Both the position numbers and the translations under genes were made by a program. This document shows, piece after piece, positions 26,155 through 36,083 of a stretch of DNA of 64,000 nucleotides. The stretch spans positions 20,489 through 84,488 of the forward strand of contig NZ_JAKEIO010000015.1 in the NCBI RefSeq assembly GCF_021474405.1. Direction: 5' to 3'. Below the pieces are notes generated by a model that was not told the origin of the DNA, did no database searches, and saw only the letters and a list, made by a program, of their open reading frames with translations. Each line of letters starts with the position of its first letter. Positions within the stretch are counted from its first letter, which is position 1. This DNA comes from [Streptosporangium] indianense (GTDB taxonomy: Bacteria; Actinomycetota; Actinomycetes; Streptomycetales; Streptomycetaceae).

Positions 26155-26433
26155 ATGGCCATCGAGGTCCGCATCCCCACCATCCTCCGCACCTACACCG
26201 ACGGCCAGAAGGCCGTGGAGGGCACCGGGGACACCCTCGCCGAGCTGTTCACCGACCTCGAGACCCGGCATGCGGGCATCCAGGCCCGCATCGTGGACGG
26301 CGACCAGCTGCGCCGCTTCGTCAACGTCTACCTGAACGACGAGGACGTCCGCTTCCTCGACGGCATCAACACCAAGCTGTCGGACGGCGACAACGTCACG
26401 ATCCTGCCGGCCGTGGCCGGCGGCATGGTCTGA
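26155..26433 (+). CDS. cysO: CysO-like sulfur-carrier protein (MoaD/ThiS fold)
   Basis: A 92-residue ubiquitin-fold sulfur carrier, colinear with mycobacterial CysO (IPTILRTYTDGQKAV ... VNVYLNDEDVRFLDG ... VTILPAVAGG). In the pathway the C-terminal Gly-Gly is thiocarboxylated and donates sulfur to O-phosphoserine on CysM. Unlike the mycobacterial protein, which ends in GG, this one continues Met-Val (AVAGGMV), so activation should need removal of two residues, perhaps by the JAMM protease encoded upstream. cysM begins six bases after its stop. Confidence 0.9.
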   Translation: MAIEVRIPTILRTYTDGQKAVEGTGDTLAELFTDLETRHAGIQARIVDGDQLRRFVNVYLNDEDVRFLDGINTKLSDGDNVTILPAVAGGMV

Positions 26434-27390
<957 letters not shown>

Positions 27391-27411
27391 CGGTCGGCAC
27401 GGACACACCGA

Positions 27412-27437
27412 GGGGCTGGAGTCGCGACTCCAGCCCC
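27412..27437. terminator. Bidirectional terminator between cysM and PemK/MazF gene
   Basis: Perfect 11-bp stem (27412-27422 with 27427-27437), loop CGCG, followed by TTCGCTCG on the plus strand. Both flanking genes converge on it. Confidence 0.85.
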
Positions 27438-27451
27438 TTCGCTCGTGCGGA

Positions 27452-27898
27452 TCAGCCCGCCAGGTAGCGCACCTGGTCCCACAGCGTCGGATCCACCACG
27501 CCGACCCGCCGCCGGAAACCCCACACCGGGACCTCCCGCAACTCGTCCGTCTCCAGGAAACTCGCGCGGCCCCGGACGTCGCCGACCGAGCCCGGCGGCA
27601 GCGGGATCACCCCGCTGCGCTCGTCACGGAACCGTGTCGTGATCTTCGCGACCGTCGCCCGCTCCCCGCGCACCGCCAGCACCAGACAGGGCCGGTCCTT
27701 CGTGCGGTTCTCGTCCTCGTAGGGCACGTCGGCCCACCAGATCTCCGCCGGCTGCGGCCGGCCCTCCGCGAGCACGGGCCCGGCCGTCCGGCCCCGCCGG
27801 GCCGTCGGCCGCCTGCCCCGGCCCCAGCCGTCGACGAGCGTGGCGATGAGCGCGAGCAGTACCACCGCGGCGAGCGCCAGCCACCAGGACGTGTCCAT
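27452..27898 (-). CDS. Membrane-anchored PemK/MazF-family toxin-like protein
   Basis: A 148-residue protein in two parts. Residues 4-22 are one hydrophobic helix (WWLALAAVVLLALIATLV), followed by a basic linker. Residues 45-148 match the PemK/MazF endoribonuclease fold: PAEIWWADVPYEDENRTKDRPCLVLAV is the characteristic first strand-loop. MazF toxins are normally soluble and paired with a small antitoxin gene; neither an antitoxin nor a second small ORF is seen next to this one. The membrane tether makes a classical toxin role uncertain. Confidence 0.8.
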   Translation of the reverse strand: MDTSWWLALAAVVLLALIATLVDGWGRGRRPTARRGRTAGPVLAEGRPQPAEIWWADVPYEDENRTKDRPCLVLAVRGERATVAKITTRFRDERSGVIPLPPGSVGDVRGRASFLETDELREVPVWGFRRRVGVVDPTLWDQVRYLAG

Positions 27899-28110
27899 AC
27901 TGAGACGTTACCGGCGCCACCCCTGCCACGCGCCCCCCTCACGCGGATCACCCCCGGCCCTGCCAGCCGAACCGGTGACACCACAGGTGAGTTCGCCCAC
28001 AACAGGCCTTGGCGGAGGAGCTACCGGAGGTTTTGCGCCTTACGCTCGACGGACCGCACGACCCCCGACGCCCCTCTCAGACTTATCCCGCCAGCGGAGG
28101 TTTCTGCTTC

Positions 28111-28863
28111 ATGAAGCTCACCGTCGTCGGCTGCTCGGGGTCGTTCCCGTCCGCGGAATCGGCCTGCTCGAGCTACCTCGTCGAGGCCGACGGCTTCCGG
28201 CTGCTTCTCGACATGGGCAACGGTGCCCTGGGCGAGCTGCAGCGCCACTGCGGTCTCTACGACCTCGACGCGATCTTCCTCAGCCATCTGCACGCCGACC
28301 ACTGCATCGACATGTGCGTGTACTTCGTCGCGCGCTACTACCGCCACGACGGCGGCCGCTGCGATCCGATGCCCGTCTTCGGCCCCGAAGGCACGGAACA
28401 CCGGCTGACCACCGCCTACGCGGACACCCCCTCCGCCTCCTCCATGAGCGAGGTCTTCGACTTCCACACCGTCAAGCCGTCCACGTTCGAACTCGGCCCC
28501 TTCACGGTGCACACCGAGCGGGTGGCCCACCCCGTGGAGGCGTACGGCATCCGGATCGAGCACGGCGGCCGGACGCTGACGTACTCCGGCGACTCCGGAG
28601 TGAGCCCCGCGCTCGACGAACTGGCCCGGGACGCCGACCTGTTCCTGTGCGAGGCGGCGTTCACGCACGGCAAGGAGAACATCCCCGACCTGCACCTCAA
28701 CGGCCGCGAGGCGGGTGAGACGGCGGCCCGGGCCGGTGCCCGCCGCCTGGTCCTCACCCACATCCCGCCGTGGACGGACCCCCAGGTCAACCTGGTCGAC
28801 GCCCGCGAGGTCTTCGACGGCCGGGTCGACCTGGCCGCGCCGGGGCAGACGTACGAGATCTGA
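28111..28863 (+). CDS. MBL-fold metallo-hydrolase (RNase Z-like)
   Basis: A 250-residue metallo-beta-lactamase-fold enzyme. The motif HLHADHCID (about residues 63-71) supplies two-zinc ligands, further supported by the later His in RVAHPVEAYG, Asp in YSGDSG and His in LTHIPPW. It resembles RNase Z/arylsulfatase-like hydrolases; the actual substrate is not clear. ATG at 28111 follows GGAGG at 28096-28100. It stands alone between the PemK/MazF gene and the PTS genes. A repeat-containing terminator region follows. Confidence 0.88.
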   Translation: MKLTVVGCSGSFPSAESACSSYLVEADGFRLLLDMGNGALGELQRHCGLYDLDAIFLSHLHADHCIDMCVYFVARYYRHDGGRCDPMPVFGPEGTEHRLTTAYADTPSASSMSEVFDFHTVKPSTFELGPFTVHTERVAHPVEAYGIRIEHGGRTLTYSGDSGVSPALDELARDADLFLCEAAFTHGKENIPDLHLNGREAGETAARAGARRLVLTHIPPWTDPQVNLVDAREVFDGRVDLAAPGQTYEI

Positions 28864-28889
28864 CGGCCCCGCCCGAAGGCCCACGCGTG

Positions 28890-28964
28890 CCCGCGAGGCC
28901 CCGGAACGCAGGCGGAAGGCCCCGGAGCACACGCGTAGGCCCCGGAACCGAGCGGTTCCGGGGC
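28890..28964. terminator. Terminator with three GGCCCCGGA repeats
   Basis: GGCCCCGGA occurs three times between the MBL gene and nagE2. The last copy is one arm of a perfect 11-bp hairpin, 28939-28949 with 28954-28964, loop GAGC. Both neighbouring genes converge here, so it can stop transcription from either side. Confidence 0.75.
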
Positions 28965-28983
28965 ATACGCGCCTGGCGGAGTG

Positions 28984-30246
<1,263 letters not shown>

Positions 30247-30351
30247 GAACTTCCTCCAGGGGGCACGGCGCCGCCCAGGAAGCATGCGAAGGGGACGGCG
30301 GCGTCTCAAAGAAAGGGGAACGCGGTGACCACCGCGCGACCTCCACCGGTG

Positions 30352-30367
30352 AGTGGTGTAGACCAGT
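30352..30367. promoter_or_regulatory. DasR-responsive element (dre) before nagE2
   Basis: AGTGGTGTAGACCAGT matches the near-palindromic dre consensus built on TGGTCTAGACCA. DasR, a GntR-type repressor released by glucosamine-6-phosphate, binds such sites before PTS and chitin genes in Streptomyces. Confidence 0.88.
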
Positions 30368-30422
30368 TGTAGCACGGTAGGCCGAACGAGTGGAACCCGC
30401 CAATTCCGCCCGCTGCGGACGA

Positions 30423-30840
30423 TCACGCCTTGGCACTGCCCTCCACGCCCTCCCCGGGCTCCCGCCCCGCAGGCCGCAGATCGAACCTGCTGATCGCGAA
30501 CCGGAAGATCACGTAAGAGGGGAGCGCGAACCCCAGCCCGATCGGAACGATCAGTCACGGCCGCGTGGCCGGATTCCAGTCGATGACGAAGTCGATCAGC
30601 CCCGCCCGGAACGCGAACGCCATCACCTCCCGGTCCAGCCCGGCCCGGCGTCCCCGAACGCATCCGGCCGCCCCGGCCGGTTCAGGATCCCCGCCGCCGA
30701 CAGCACCGGCCTCGGCAACCGCAGGCTCCGGCCCGTCCTCTGCCACCCCTGGACCAGCCGGTTCCAGCGAGCCCGCCCGGGGCCCACGGCCGACGCGGCA
30801 CCGGCGGAGCTGCCGGCACTCGTCCCGGTCCCCTTCGCCG
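30423..30840 (-). pseudogene. nagE1: Remnant of a second GlcNAc PTS IIC gene (nagE1-like)
   Basis: Translation in pieces recovers both ends of a NagE protein. The N-terminal piece reads QRTGRSLRLPRPVLSAAGIL then RPGRPDAFGDAGPGW, matching the first membrane segment of NagE. The C-terminal piece reads VMAFAFRAGLIDFVID and, after an in-frame TGA at 30555-30557 where Trp is expected, FRFAISRFDLRPAGREPGE, matching the last helix. About 300 residues between are deleted and the junction is frameshifted. The dre site is still in place upstream. The approximate 5' limit is uncertain. Confidence 0.85.
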
Positions 30841-30862
30841 GAGACTTTGTCGAGAGGCGGGT

Positions 30863-30878
30863 CGTGGTGTAGACCAGT
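30863..30878. promoter_or_regulatory. DasR-responsive element (dre) between nagE1 remnant and nagF
   Basis: CGTGGTGTAGACCAGT is nearly identical to the dre at 30352. It lies about 117 bp before nagF and just upstream of the decayed nagE1 gene, so it probably still controls nagF. Confidence 0.85.
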
Positions 30879-30995
30879 CGTTCGACGGTCGCACGAACGT
30901 GACGCCATCCTTCGGCACACACAACAGAGCCGCTCGCCAAGAGGGGCCAACTGTGGGTTACTGCGACAAAGCGGTTCGGATCAGGGAGAACGAAC

Positions 30996-31229
30996 ATGGC
31001 CACCAAGGCTGAGAAGATCGTTGCCGGGCTCGGCGGCATCGACAACATCGAAGAAGTCGAAGGCTGCATCACCCGCCTGCGCACCGAGGTCGTGGACCCC
31101 GCCAAGGTCGACGAAGCCGCCCTGAAGGCCGCCGGAGCCCACGGCGTCGTCAAGATGGGCACCGCCATCCAGGTCGTCATCGGCACCGACGCCGACCCCA
31201 TCGCGGCGGACATCGAAGACATGATGTGA
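30996..31229 (+). CDS. nagF: GlcNAc PTS IIB component
   Basis: A 77-residue IIB protein of the glucose family. The phosphorylated cysteine is Cys24 in VEGCITRLRTEV, followed by the typical HGVVKMGTAIQVVIGTDADPI. It passes phosphate from IIA to sugar entering through the IIC protein. The partner is encoded divergently (nagE2), and the nearer IIC gene is a pseudogene. AGGGAG lies before the ATG. The hairpin at 31288-31311 ends the gene. Confidence 0.93.
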   Translation: MATKAEKIVAGLGGIDNIEEVEGCITRLRTEVVDPAKVDEAALKAAGAHGVVKMGTAIQVVIGTDADPIAADIEDMM

Positions 31230-31287
31230 AGGACCGGGATCACCCCGGACCTCACCCCCCGACACCCCTGAGGCCACCAGCGCGCAC

Positions 31288-31311
31288 GGCCCCTCCCCAC
31301 CGGGAGGGGCC
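31288..31311 (+). terminator. Terminator after nagF
   Basis: Perfect 10-bp stem (31288-31297 with 31302-31311), loop CACC, 59 bases after the nagF stop and before rph. Confidence 0.7.
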
Positions 31312-31340
31312 CCTGCACCGGTGCGGATAGGCTCACCCGC

Positions 31341-32078
<738 letters not shown>

Positions 32079-32107
32079 CCCCCAAAGTAAAGGGCACGCC
32101 AAGAACG

Positions 32108-32137
32108 GTGCTCGGCCCGGGCAACCGCACCGAGCAC
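32108..32137 (+). terminator. Candidate terminator after rph
   Basis: GTGCTCGG and CCGAGCAC form a perfect 8-bp stem with a 14-base loop, 30 bases after the rph stop. Confidence 0.5.
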
Positions 32138-32234
32138 ACTCGCGTCTCAAGGAGTACGGGCGCACGGCTCATCCCTGTGCGCCCGGCCAGCCGCGCGGGC
32201 CCGACCGGCCCGACCGAACGAGAGGGACCGCTCC

Positions 32235-32633
32235 ATGGCCGCGAGCCGCCGACGCCGCACCGCAGCCGTCGCCGCCACCCTGGCGGCCGTCGCGCTGACC
32301 GCCGGACTCACCACCGGCTGCGCCGCCGTCGACAAGGCGCTGGACTGCGTCCAGACCGCCGACGCCATCGCCGACAGCGTCACGGAACTCCAGCAGGCGG
32401 TCGACAGCGCGTCCAACGACCCGACCCAGCTCGACGAGTCCCTCGACTCCATCGACAAGAACCTCGGCGAGATCGGCGACAAGACCGACAACGCGGATGT
32501 CGGCAAGGCCGTGGACGACCTGAACAAGGCCGTCGACAACGTCCGCACGTCGATCAGGAACGGCGACGAGACACCCGACATCAGCCCGGTCACGGACGCC
32601 GCGGGCGAGTTGACGAAGGTCTGCACGCCGTAA
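32235..32633 (+). CDS. Small secreted lipoprotein of unknown function
   Basis: A 132-residue protein with a basic N-terminus, hydrophobic stretch and lipobox GLTTGC, so it should be lipid-anchored at the outer membrane face. The mature part is acidic and helical with coiled-coil-like spacing (SVTELQQAVDSA, SLDSIDKNLGEIGDK). Cysteines at both ends of the mature chain (VDKALDCVQT, LTKVCTP) could form a disulfide. No named family recognised. It sits between rph and rdgB but has its own leader. Confidence 0.7.
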   Translation: MAASRRRRTAAVAATLAAVALTAGLTTGCAAVDKALDCVQTADAIADSVTELQQAVDSASNDPTQLDESLDSIDKNLGEIGDKTDNADVGKAVDDLNKAVDNVRTSIRNGDETPDISPVTDAAGELTKVCTP

Positions 32634-32654
32634 GCCGCGCCGGCTGAACCGGCT

Positions 32655-32690
32655 GCGGCTTCTCGTGTGCCGGGTCGCACCGGAAGCCGC
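32655..32690 (+). terminator. Candidate terminator after lipoprotein gene
   Basis: GCGGCTTC (32655-32662) pairs perfectly with GAAGCCGC (32683-32690) around a 20-base loop. The long loop lowers confidence. Confidence 0.4.
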
Positions 32691-32764
32691 CCGTGGGTCG
32701 CACGTGGCCGCCCGCGCAGTTCCCCGCGCCCCCGACGGGGTGCGGGGGCAATACTGTTGCGGGC

Positions 32765-33367
32765 ATGAGTCGCCTGATCCTCGCCACCCGTAACGCCGGA
32801 AAGATCACCGAACTTCGCGCCATCCTCGCCGAAGCCGGGCTGTCCCACGAACTCGTCGGCGCCGACGCCTACCCGGACATCCCCGACGTCAAGGAAACGG
32901 GCGTCACCTTCGCCGAGAACGCCCTCCTCAAGGCCCACGCGTTGGCCCGGGCCACGGGTCTCCCGGCCGTCGCCGACGACTCGGGCCTGTGCGTCGACGT
33001 CCTCAACGGCGCACCCGGCATCTTCTCCGCCCGCTGGTCCGGCCGCCACGGCGACGACAAGGCCAACCTGGACCTCCTCCTCGCGCAGCTGTCGGACATC
33101 GCCGACGAACACCGCGGCGCCCACTTCGCCTGCGCGGCGGCCCTGGCCCTGCCGGACGGCACGGAGCGGGTGGTGGAGGGCAGGCTCCCCGGCACCCTCC
33201 GCCACGAGCCCACGGGCACGGGCGGCTTCGGCTACGACCCGATCCTCCAGCCGAACGGCGAGACCCGCACCTGCGCGGAACTGACCCCCCAGGAAAAGAA
33301 CGCGATCAGCCACCGGGGGAAGGCGTTCCGGGGGTTGGTGCCGGTGGTGCGGGAGCTGTTGGGCTGA
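32765..33367 (+). CDS. rdgB: Non-canonical purine NTP (XTP/dITP) pyrophosphatase
   Basis: A 200-residue Ham1/RdgB enzyme that removes ITP, dITP and XTP from the nucleotide pool. The N-terminal LILATRNAGKITEL binds nucleotide, VADDSGLCVDVLNGAPGIFSARW holds the catalytic Asp region, and the C-terminal GFGYDPILQP and ISHRGKA are family motifs. Length is normal. The gene ends before a perfect 14-bp bidirectional terminator and a convergent tRNA gene. Confidence 0.95.
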   Translation: MSRLILATRNAGKITELRAILAEAGLSHELVGADAYPDIPDVKETGVTFAENALLKAHALARATGLPAVADDSGLCVDVLNGAPGIFSARWSGRHGDDKANLDLLLAQLSDIADEHRGAHFACAAALALPDGTERVVEGRLPGTLRHEPTGTGGFGYDPILQPNGETRTCAELTPQEKNAISHRGKAFRGLVPVVRELLG

Positions 33368-33388
33368 GGGGCCGGCCCACTTACGCCG

Positions 33389-33421
33389 AGGGGCGCAACA
33401 CCATGAAGGTGTTGCGCCCCT
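33389..33421. terminator. Bidirectional terminator between rdgB and tRNA
   Basis: Perfect 14-bp stem (33389-33402 with 33408-33421), loop ATGAA, 22 bases after rdgB and directly beyond the 3' end of the minus-strand tRNA. Confidence 0.85.
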
Positions 33422-33426
33422 GTGGC

Positions 33427-33505
33427 TGGTGGGCCCGGTGGGACTCGAACCCACGACACACCGGACCTAAACCGGCGCCCTCTTGGCCAGCTGGGGTACG
33501 GACCC
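33427..33505 (-). tRNA. tRNA with UAG anticodon, short variable loop (Leu by anticodon)
   Basis: Read on the minus strand: 7-bp acceptor stem (GGGTCCG with CGGGCCC, one G-U), D arm with GG in the loop, anticodon stem GCCGG/CCGGT with loop TTTAGGT giving anticodon UAG, variable loop of only five bases (GTGTC), perfect T stem GTGGG/CCCAC with TTCGAGT, and an encoded CCA. UAG reads CUA leucine codons, yet bacterial tRNA-Leu is class II with a long variable arm, which is absent. Identity is therefore uncertain although the fold is good. Confidence 0.8.
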
Positions 33506-33512
33506 GTCGCGG

Positions 33513-34373
33513 TTACTGTACTGGGCCGCAAGCGGTGGCGGTGCGGCGAGGTCGGGAGTGGGTCTTCGTCTGACTGTGACAGGAGGGGCAGAGGTATCGC
33601 AGGTTCCCGATCCGGTTATCAAGCCGATCGCCGTTGATGTGATCGACTTCCAGGACGAGTCTTCTGCCCTGCCAGCTCGCACCGGTACCGCACTCGTTGC
33701 ACACGTGGGGCACGCCGAGGTCGTCGAGTGCCCGCCTGAGAAGGATTGTCCTGGTGCGTGGGGAGCCGGGAGCAAGCTTCACCAGGACCTGGGTCGCGGA
33801 TTTGCGATGTGGGGACGCCGTGCCACGGAGATGAGCTTGCCCTGTGAAATGGGCGGTCGACAGGCCGTAGGACTCGATGCTGTGTCGGACCCGCGCTCGC
33901 CCGGAACCGCCGACGGGGGAGAGACCGAGCATGCGCATCACCCCTGCCAAGCTGTGTGATGCGGCGACGGCTCGTGTGATTTCTTCGCGTGGGAAGAGGG
34001 CCCCTGAGCGATTGTCCCTTCTTCCGGTGAAGTGCGAGGTGTCGATTTGGAAGGCGTCCAGTCTCTTCCTGATGTACCCGTACGGACTGTCGCGTGGAGA
34101 AAGCCCCATGTACTCCACCACCTCCCTGATGCTGGTCGACCGGGCGGCGGCTTCCCTCAGGACTTCTTCCGGATAGCTGCGCCTTTCGCGTTCCGGCAGC
34201 GACTCCTCGCGGAAGTGGGAGATGTCGATGCCGTAGTGCTGCAGCCGCTTGCTGAGATAACGGCGAGGGCCGCTTCCCATAGGGGCTTTCACTCGGCGCA
34301 TCAGGTCGACCATGCTGGAGGCTTCGGCGGCAGTGCGCGTCAGCAAGTCGCGTGTGTACCTCGGCGTACTCAC
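33513..34373 (-). CDS. HNH endonuclease with three N-terminal DNA-binding-like repeats
   Basis: A 286-residue protein. Residues about 6-57, 63-113 and 123-175 are three copies of one unit, each ending in a variant of YGIDxSHF (YGIDISHF, FQIDTSHF, YGLSTAHF). The C-terminal 80 residues form the HNH nuclease: CNECG and CPSCH are zinc-knuckle pairs and VDHINGDRLDNRIGNL holds the catalytic His and Asn. GTG at 34373 overlaps the stop of the upstream HNH gene as GTGA. The stop is eight bases from the tRNA 5' end. G+C content is lower than in the flanking core genes. Confidence 0.82.
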   Translation of the reverse strand: MSTPRYTRDLLTRTAAEASSMVDLMRRVKAPMGSGPRRYLSKRLQHYGIDISHFREESLPERERRSYPEEVLREAAARSTSIREVVEYMGLSPRDSPYGYIRKRLDAFQIDTSHFTGRRDNRSGALFPREEITRAVAASHSLAGVMRMLGLSPVGGSGRARVRHSIESYGLSTAHFTGQAHLRGTASPHRKSATQVLVKLAPGSPRTRTILLRRALDDLGVPHVCNECGTGASWQGRRLVLEVDHINGDRLDNRIGNLRYLCPSCHSQTKTHSRPRRTATACGPVQ

Positions 34374-34993
34374 GAGGTCGCCCTCCGCCTGCGGCCACGG
34401 TATGTGTCCGTCACGGCATGGCAGTTGGGGCAGAGCAGCCGGAGGTTCCCCGGTCGATTGTCCCACCAGTCGCCGTTCATGTGGTCGACCTCCAGCCGGA
34501 GGGGCTTGTCGTTCCACCAGGGGTCAATGCCACACATCGCGCATGTTTGCGGGACCCCGAGGCGCAGCAGATGCCGAAGCAGTCGACTTCCTGGGATTCT
34601 GCCGGCTTCAGGTGTGCCGAGGCTGAGGAGGTCACCGCGAGAGCGTCTCGACCCTGGTGCGGATGTCTCGAAGTGAGATGTGTCGATGCCCAGTGTGGTG
34701 ATGCGGCGGCTGATATGCGCGTAATTACCACCGACAGGGCTGACGTCGAGGAAGTGAAGCACTTCCTTGATGCTGGTCGACGCCGCCACCGCCTCGCGGA
34801 GTCTTTCCTCGGTGTGCCGCGCCCACCGCGCCGGGAAGTGTGCGACATCCACGCCCGCTTCGGACATCTTCTGACGCAGATAGCGTCTGCTGCCGGGCGT
34901 GGGTGTGCCTCCGCACCACCGAACGGCGTCGTCCCAGTTTGTTGTCCCTCGGGCTGCTTCTTCCAGTAGCTCGCGGGTGTACCTGACCCCCAT
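34370..34993 (-). CDS. HNH endonuclease with two N-terminal DNA-binding-like repeats
   Basis: A 207-residue relative of the downstream gene. Two repeat units (residues about 4-55 and 60-112) end in AGVDVAHF and LGIDTSHF. The HNH domain follows: CAMCG and CPNCH cysteine pairs and EVDHMNGDWWDNRPGNL. It is translationally coupled to the second HNH gene by a 4-base overlap, so the two are made together. Homing or phage-type HNH nucleases often carry such modular repeats for DNA recognition. Target unknown. Confidence 0.82.
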   Translation of the reverse strand: MGVRYTRELLEEAARGTTNWDDAVRWCGGTPTPGSRRYLRQKMSEAGVDVAHFPARWARHTEERLREAVAASTSIKEVLHFLDVSPVGGNYAHISRRITTLGIDTSHFETSAPGSRRSRGDLLSLGTPEAGRIPGSRLLRHLLRLGVPQTCAMCGIDPWWNDKPLRLEVDHMNGDWWDNRPGNLRLLCPNCHAVTDTYRGRRRRATS

Positions 34994-35088
34994 GAAACGC
35001 CCCTCCGTCCCCGACCACCCGTTCGCGGTCTCGTACGGAGTAACGAACCGTTTATCGGACCGTCACGCACGGCATGCGGGGGAATGCG

Positions 35089-35126
35089 GAGCGGCTCGTA
35101 CCGGAGGTCACCGGTACGAGCCGCTC
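35089..35126. terminator. Strong terminator after bcp
   Basis: Perfect 16-bp stem (35089-35104 with 35111-35126), loop AGGTCA, 20 bases past the bcp stop on the minus strand. It also shields bcp from the HNH genes, which run away from it on the same strand. Confidence 0.85.
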
Positions 35127-35146
35127 GCGACGCGATCCGTGGGGTC

Positions 35147-35614
35147 TCAGACCCCCAGGTCCTTGATGATCTTGGCTACGTGGCCCGTGGCCTTGACGTT
35201 GTACAGGGCGCGTTCGACCTTGCCCTCCTCGTCCACGACGATCGTGGAGCGGATGACGCCGACGACCGTCTTGCCGTACAGCTTCTTCTCACCGAAGGCG
35301 CCGTAGGACTCCAGGACCTGCTTGTCCGGGTCGGCCAGCAGCGTGACCTTGAGTGATTCCTTCTCGCGGAACTTGGCCAGCTTCTCCGGCTTGTCGGGGG
35401 AGATGCCGATGACGTCGTAGCCCGCGCCCGCCAGCAGCTCCAGGTTGTCCGTGAAGTCACAGGCCTGCTTGGTGCAGCCGGGCGTGAGGGCGGCCGGGTA
35501 GAAGTACACGATGACCTTGCGGCCCTTGTGGTCCGCCAGGGACACCTCGGTGCCGTCGGCGTCGGGCAGGGTGAAGGCGGGGGCCACGTCCCCCGGCTGG
35601 AGTCGCTCGCTCAT
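35147..35614 (-). CDS. bcp: Thioredoxin-dependent thiol peroxidase (Bcp/PrxQ)
   Basis: A 155-residue peroxiredoxin. The peroxidatic cysteine is Cys47 in LTPGCTKQACDF and the resolving cysteine Cys52, the atypical 2-Cys spacing of PrxQ. It reduces hydrogen and organic peroxides using thioredoxin. The rest (VIGISPDKPEKLAKF, VIRSTIVVDEEGKV) is typical. It diverges from the DUF3618 gene and is terminated by a 16-bp hairpin. Confidence 0.95.
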   Translation of the reverse strand: MSERLQPGDVAPAFTLPDADGTEVSLADHKGRKVIVYFYPAALTPGCTKQACDFTDNLELLAGAGYDVIGISPDKPEKLAKFREKESLKVTLLADPDKQVLESYGAFGEKKLYGKTVVGVIRSTIVVDEEGKVERALYNVKATGHVAKIIKDLGV

Positions 35615-35709
35615 CGGACCAGCCTAACCGGGGGTCGAGGCAGTGCTATGAGCCGTGGAGCTGACAGACTGTCCAGCACAGGCTTCACACCGACTTCGGA
35701 GGCGACACG

Positions 35710-36039
35710 GTGGCGGACACGGCGGACACCAGGACCCCGGCGCAGATCGAGGCGGACATCAGGCGCCGCCGCGCGACCCTGGCCGAGACCCTCGACGAGA
35801 TCGGGGTGCGGGTGCACCCGAAGACGATCGTCGGGGATGCCAAGGCCAAGGTCGCTTCCAACATCGACCACACGCTCGGGCGGGCCTACGTGGAGGTGAA
35901 CCGGGCCGTCACCGATGTGCGGTCCCGGTTCGTGGACGAGGAGGGCGCGCCCCGGCTGGAGCGGGTCGTGCCGGTCGCCCTCGTCGTCGTCGGAGTGGTC
36001 GGGCTGCTCGCGTTCAGCACGCGGCGGCGCAAGGGCTGA
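35710..36039 (+). CDS. DUF3618 family membrane-associated protein
   Basis: A 109-residue protein. The N-terminal DUF3618 segment (RTPAQIEADIRRRRATLAETLDEIG) is amphipathic and charged; one hydrophobic helix follows near residues 88-104 (VVPVALVVVGVVGLLAF) and the tail is RRRKG. Such proteins often accompany small membrane or stress proteins in actinobacteria, function unknown. GTG at 35710 follows GGAGG at 35699-35703. The GroES-like gene follows on the same strand. Confidence 0.82.
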   Translation: MADTADTRTPAQIEADIRRRRATLAETLDEIGVRVHPKTIVGDAKAKVASNIDHTLGRAYVEVNRAVTDVRSRFVDEEGAPRLERVVPVALVVVGVVGLLAFSTRRRKG

Positions 36040-36083
36040 CCCGACTGCGTACGGATCCGGGGAAGACAGGTAGGTTTCAGGGC

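Noticed and set aside
26155..26433. CysO gene as MoaD or ThiS of cofactor synthesis
   Set aside because: It lies between a JAMM protease and a cysteine synthase, with a cysteine leader, which favours the CysO role over molybdopterin or thiamine synthesis.
30984..31226. nagF as part of a multidomain PTS permease
   Set aside because: The IIB ORF is complete with its own start, stop and terminator; it is a separate subunit.
33422..33637. Reading frames across the tRNA (sequence like GGTRTHDTPDLNRRP)
   Set aside because: This is a translated tRNA, a familiar artefact; the tRNA fold is complete on the minus strand.
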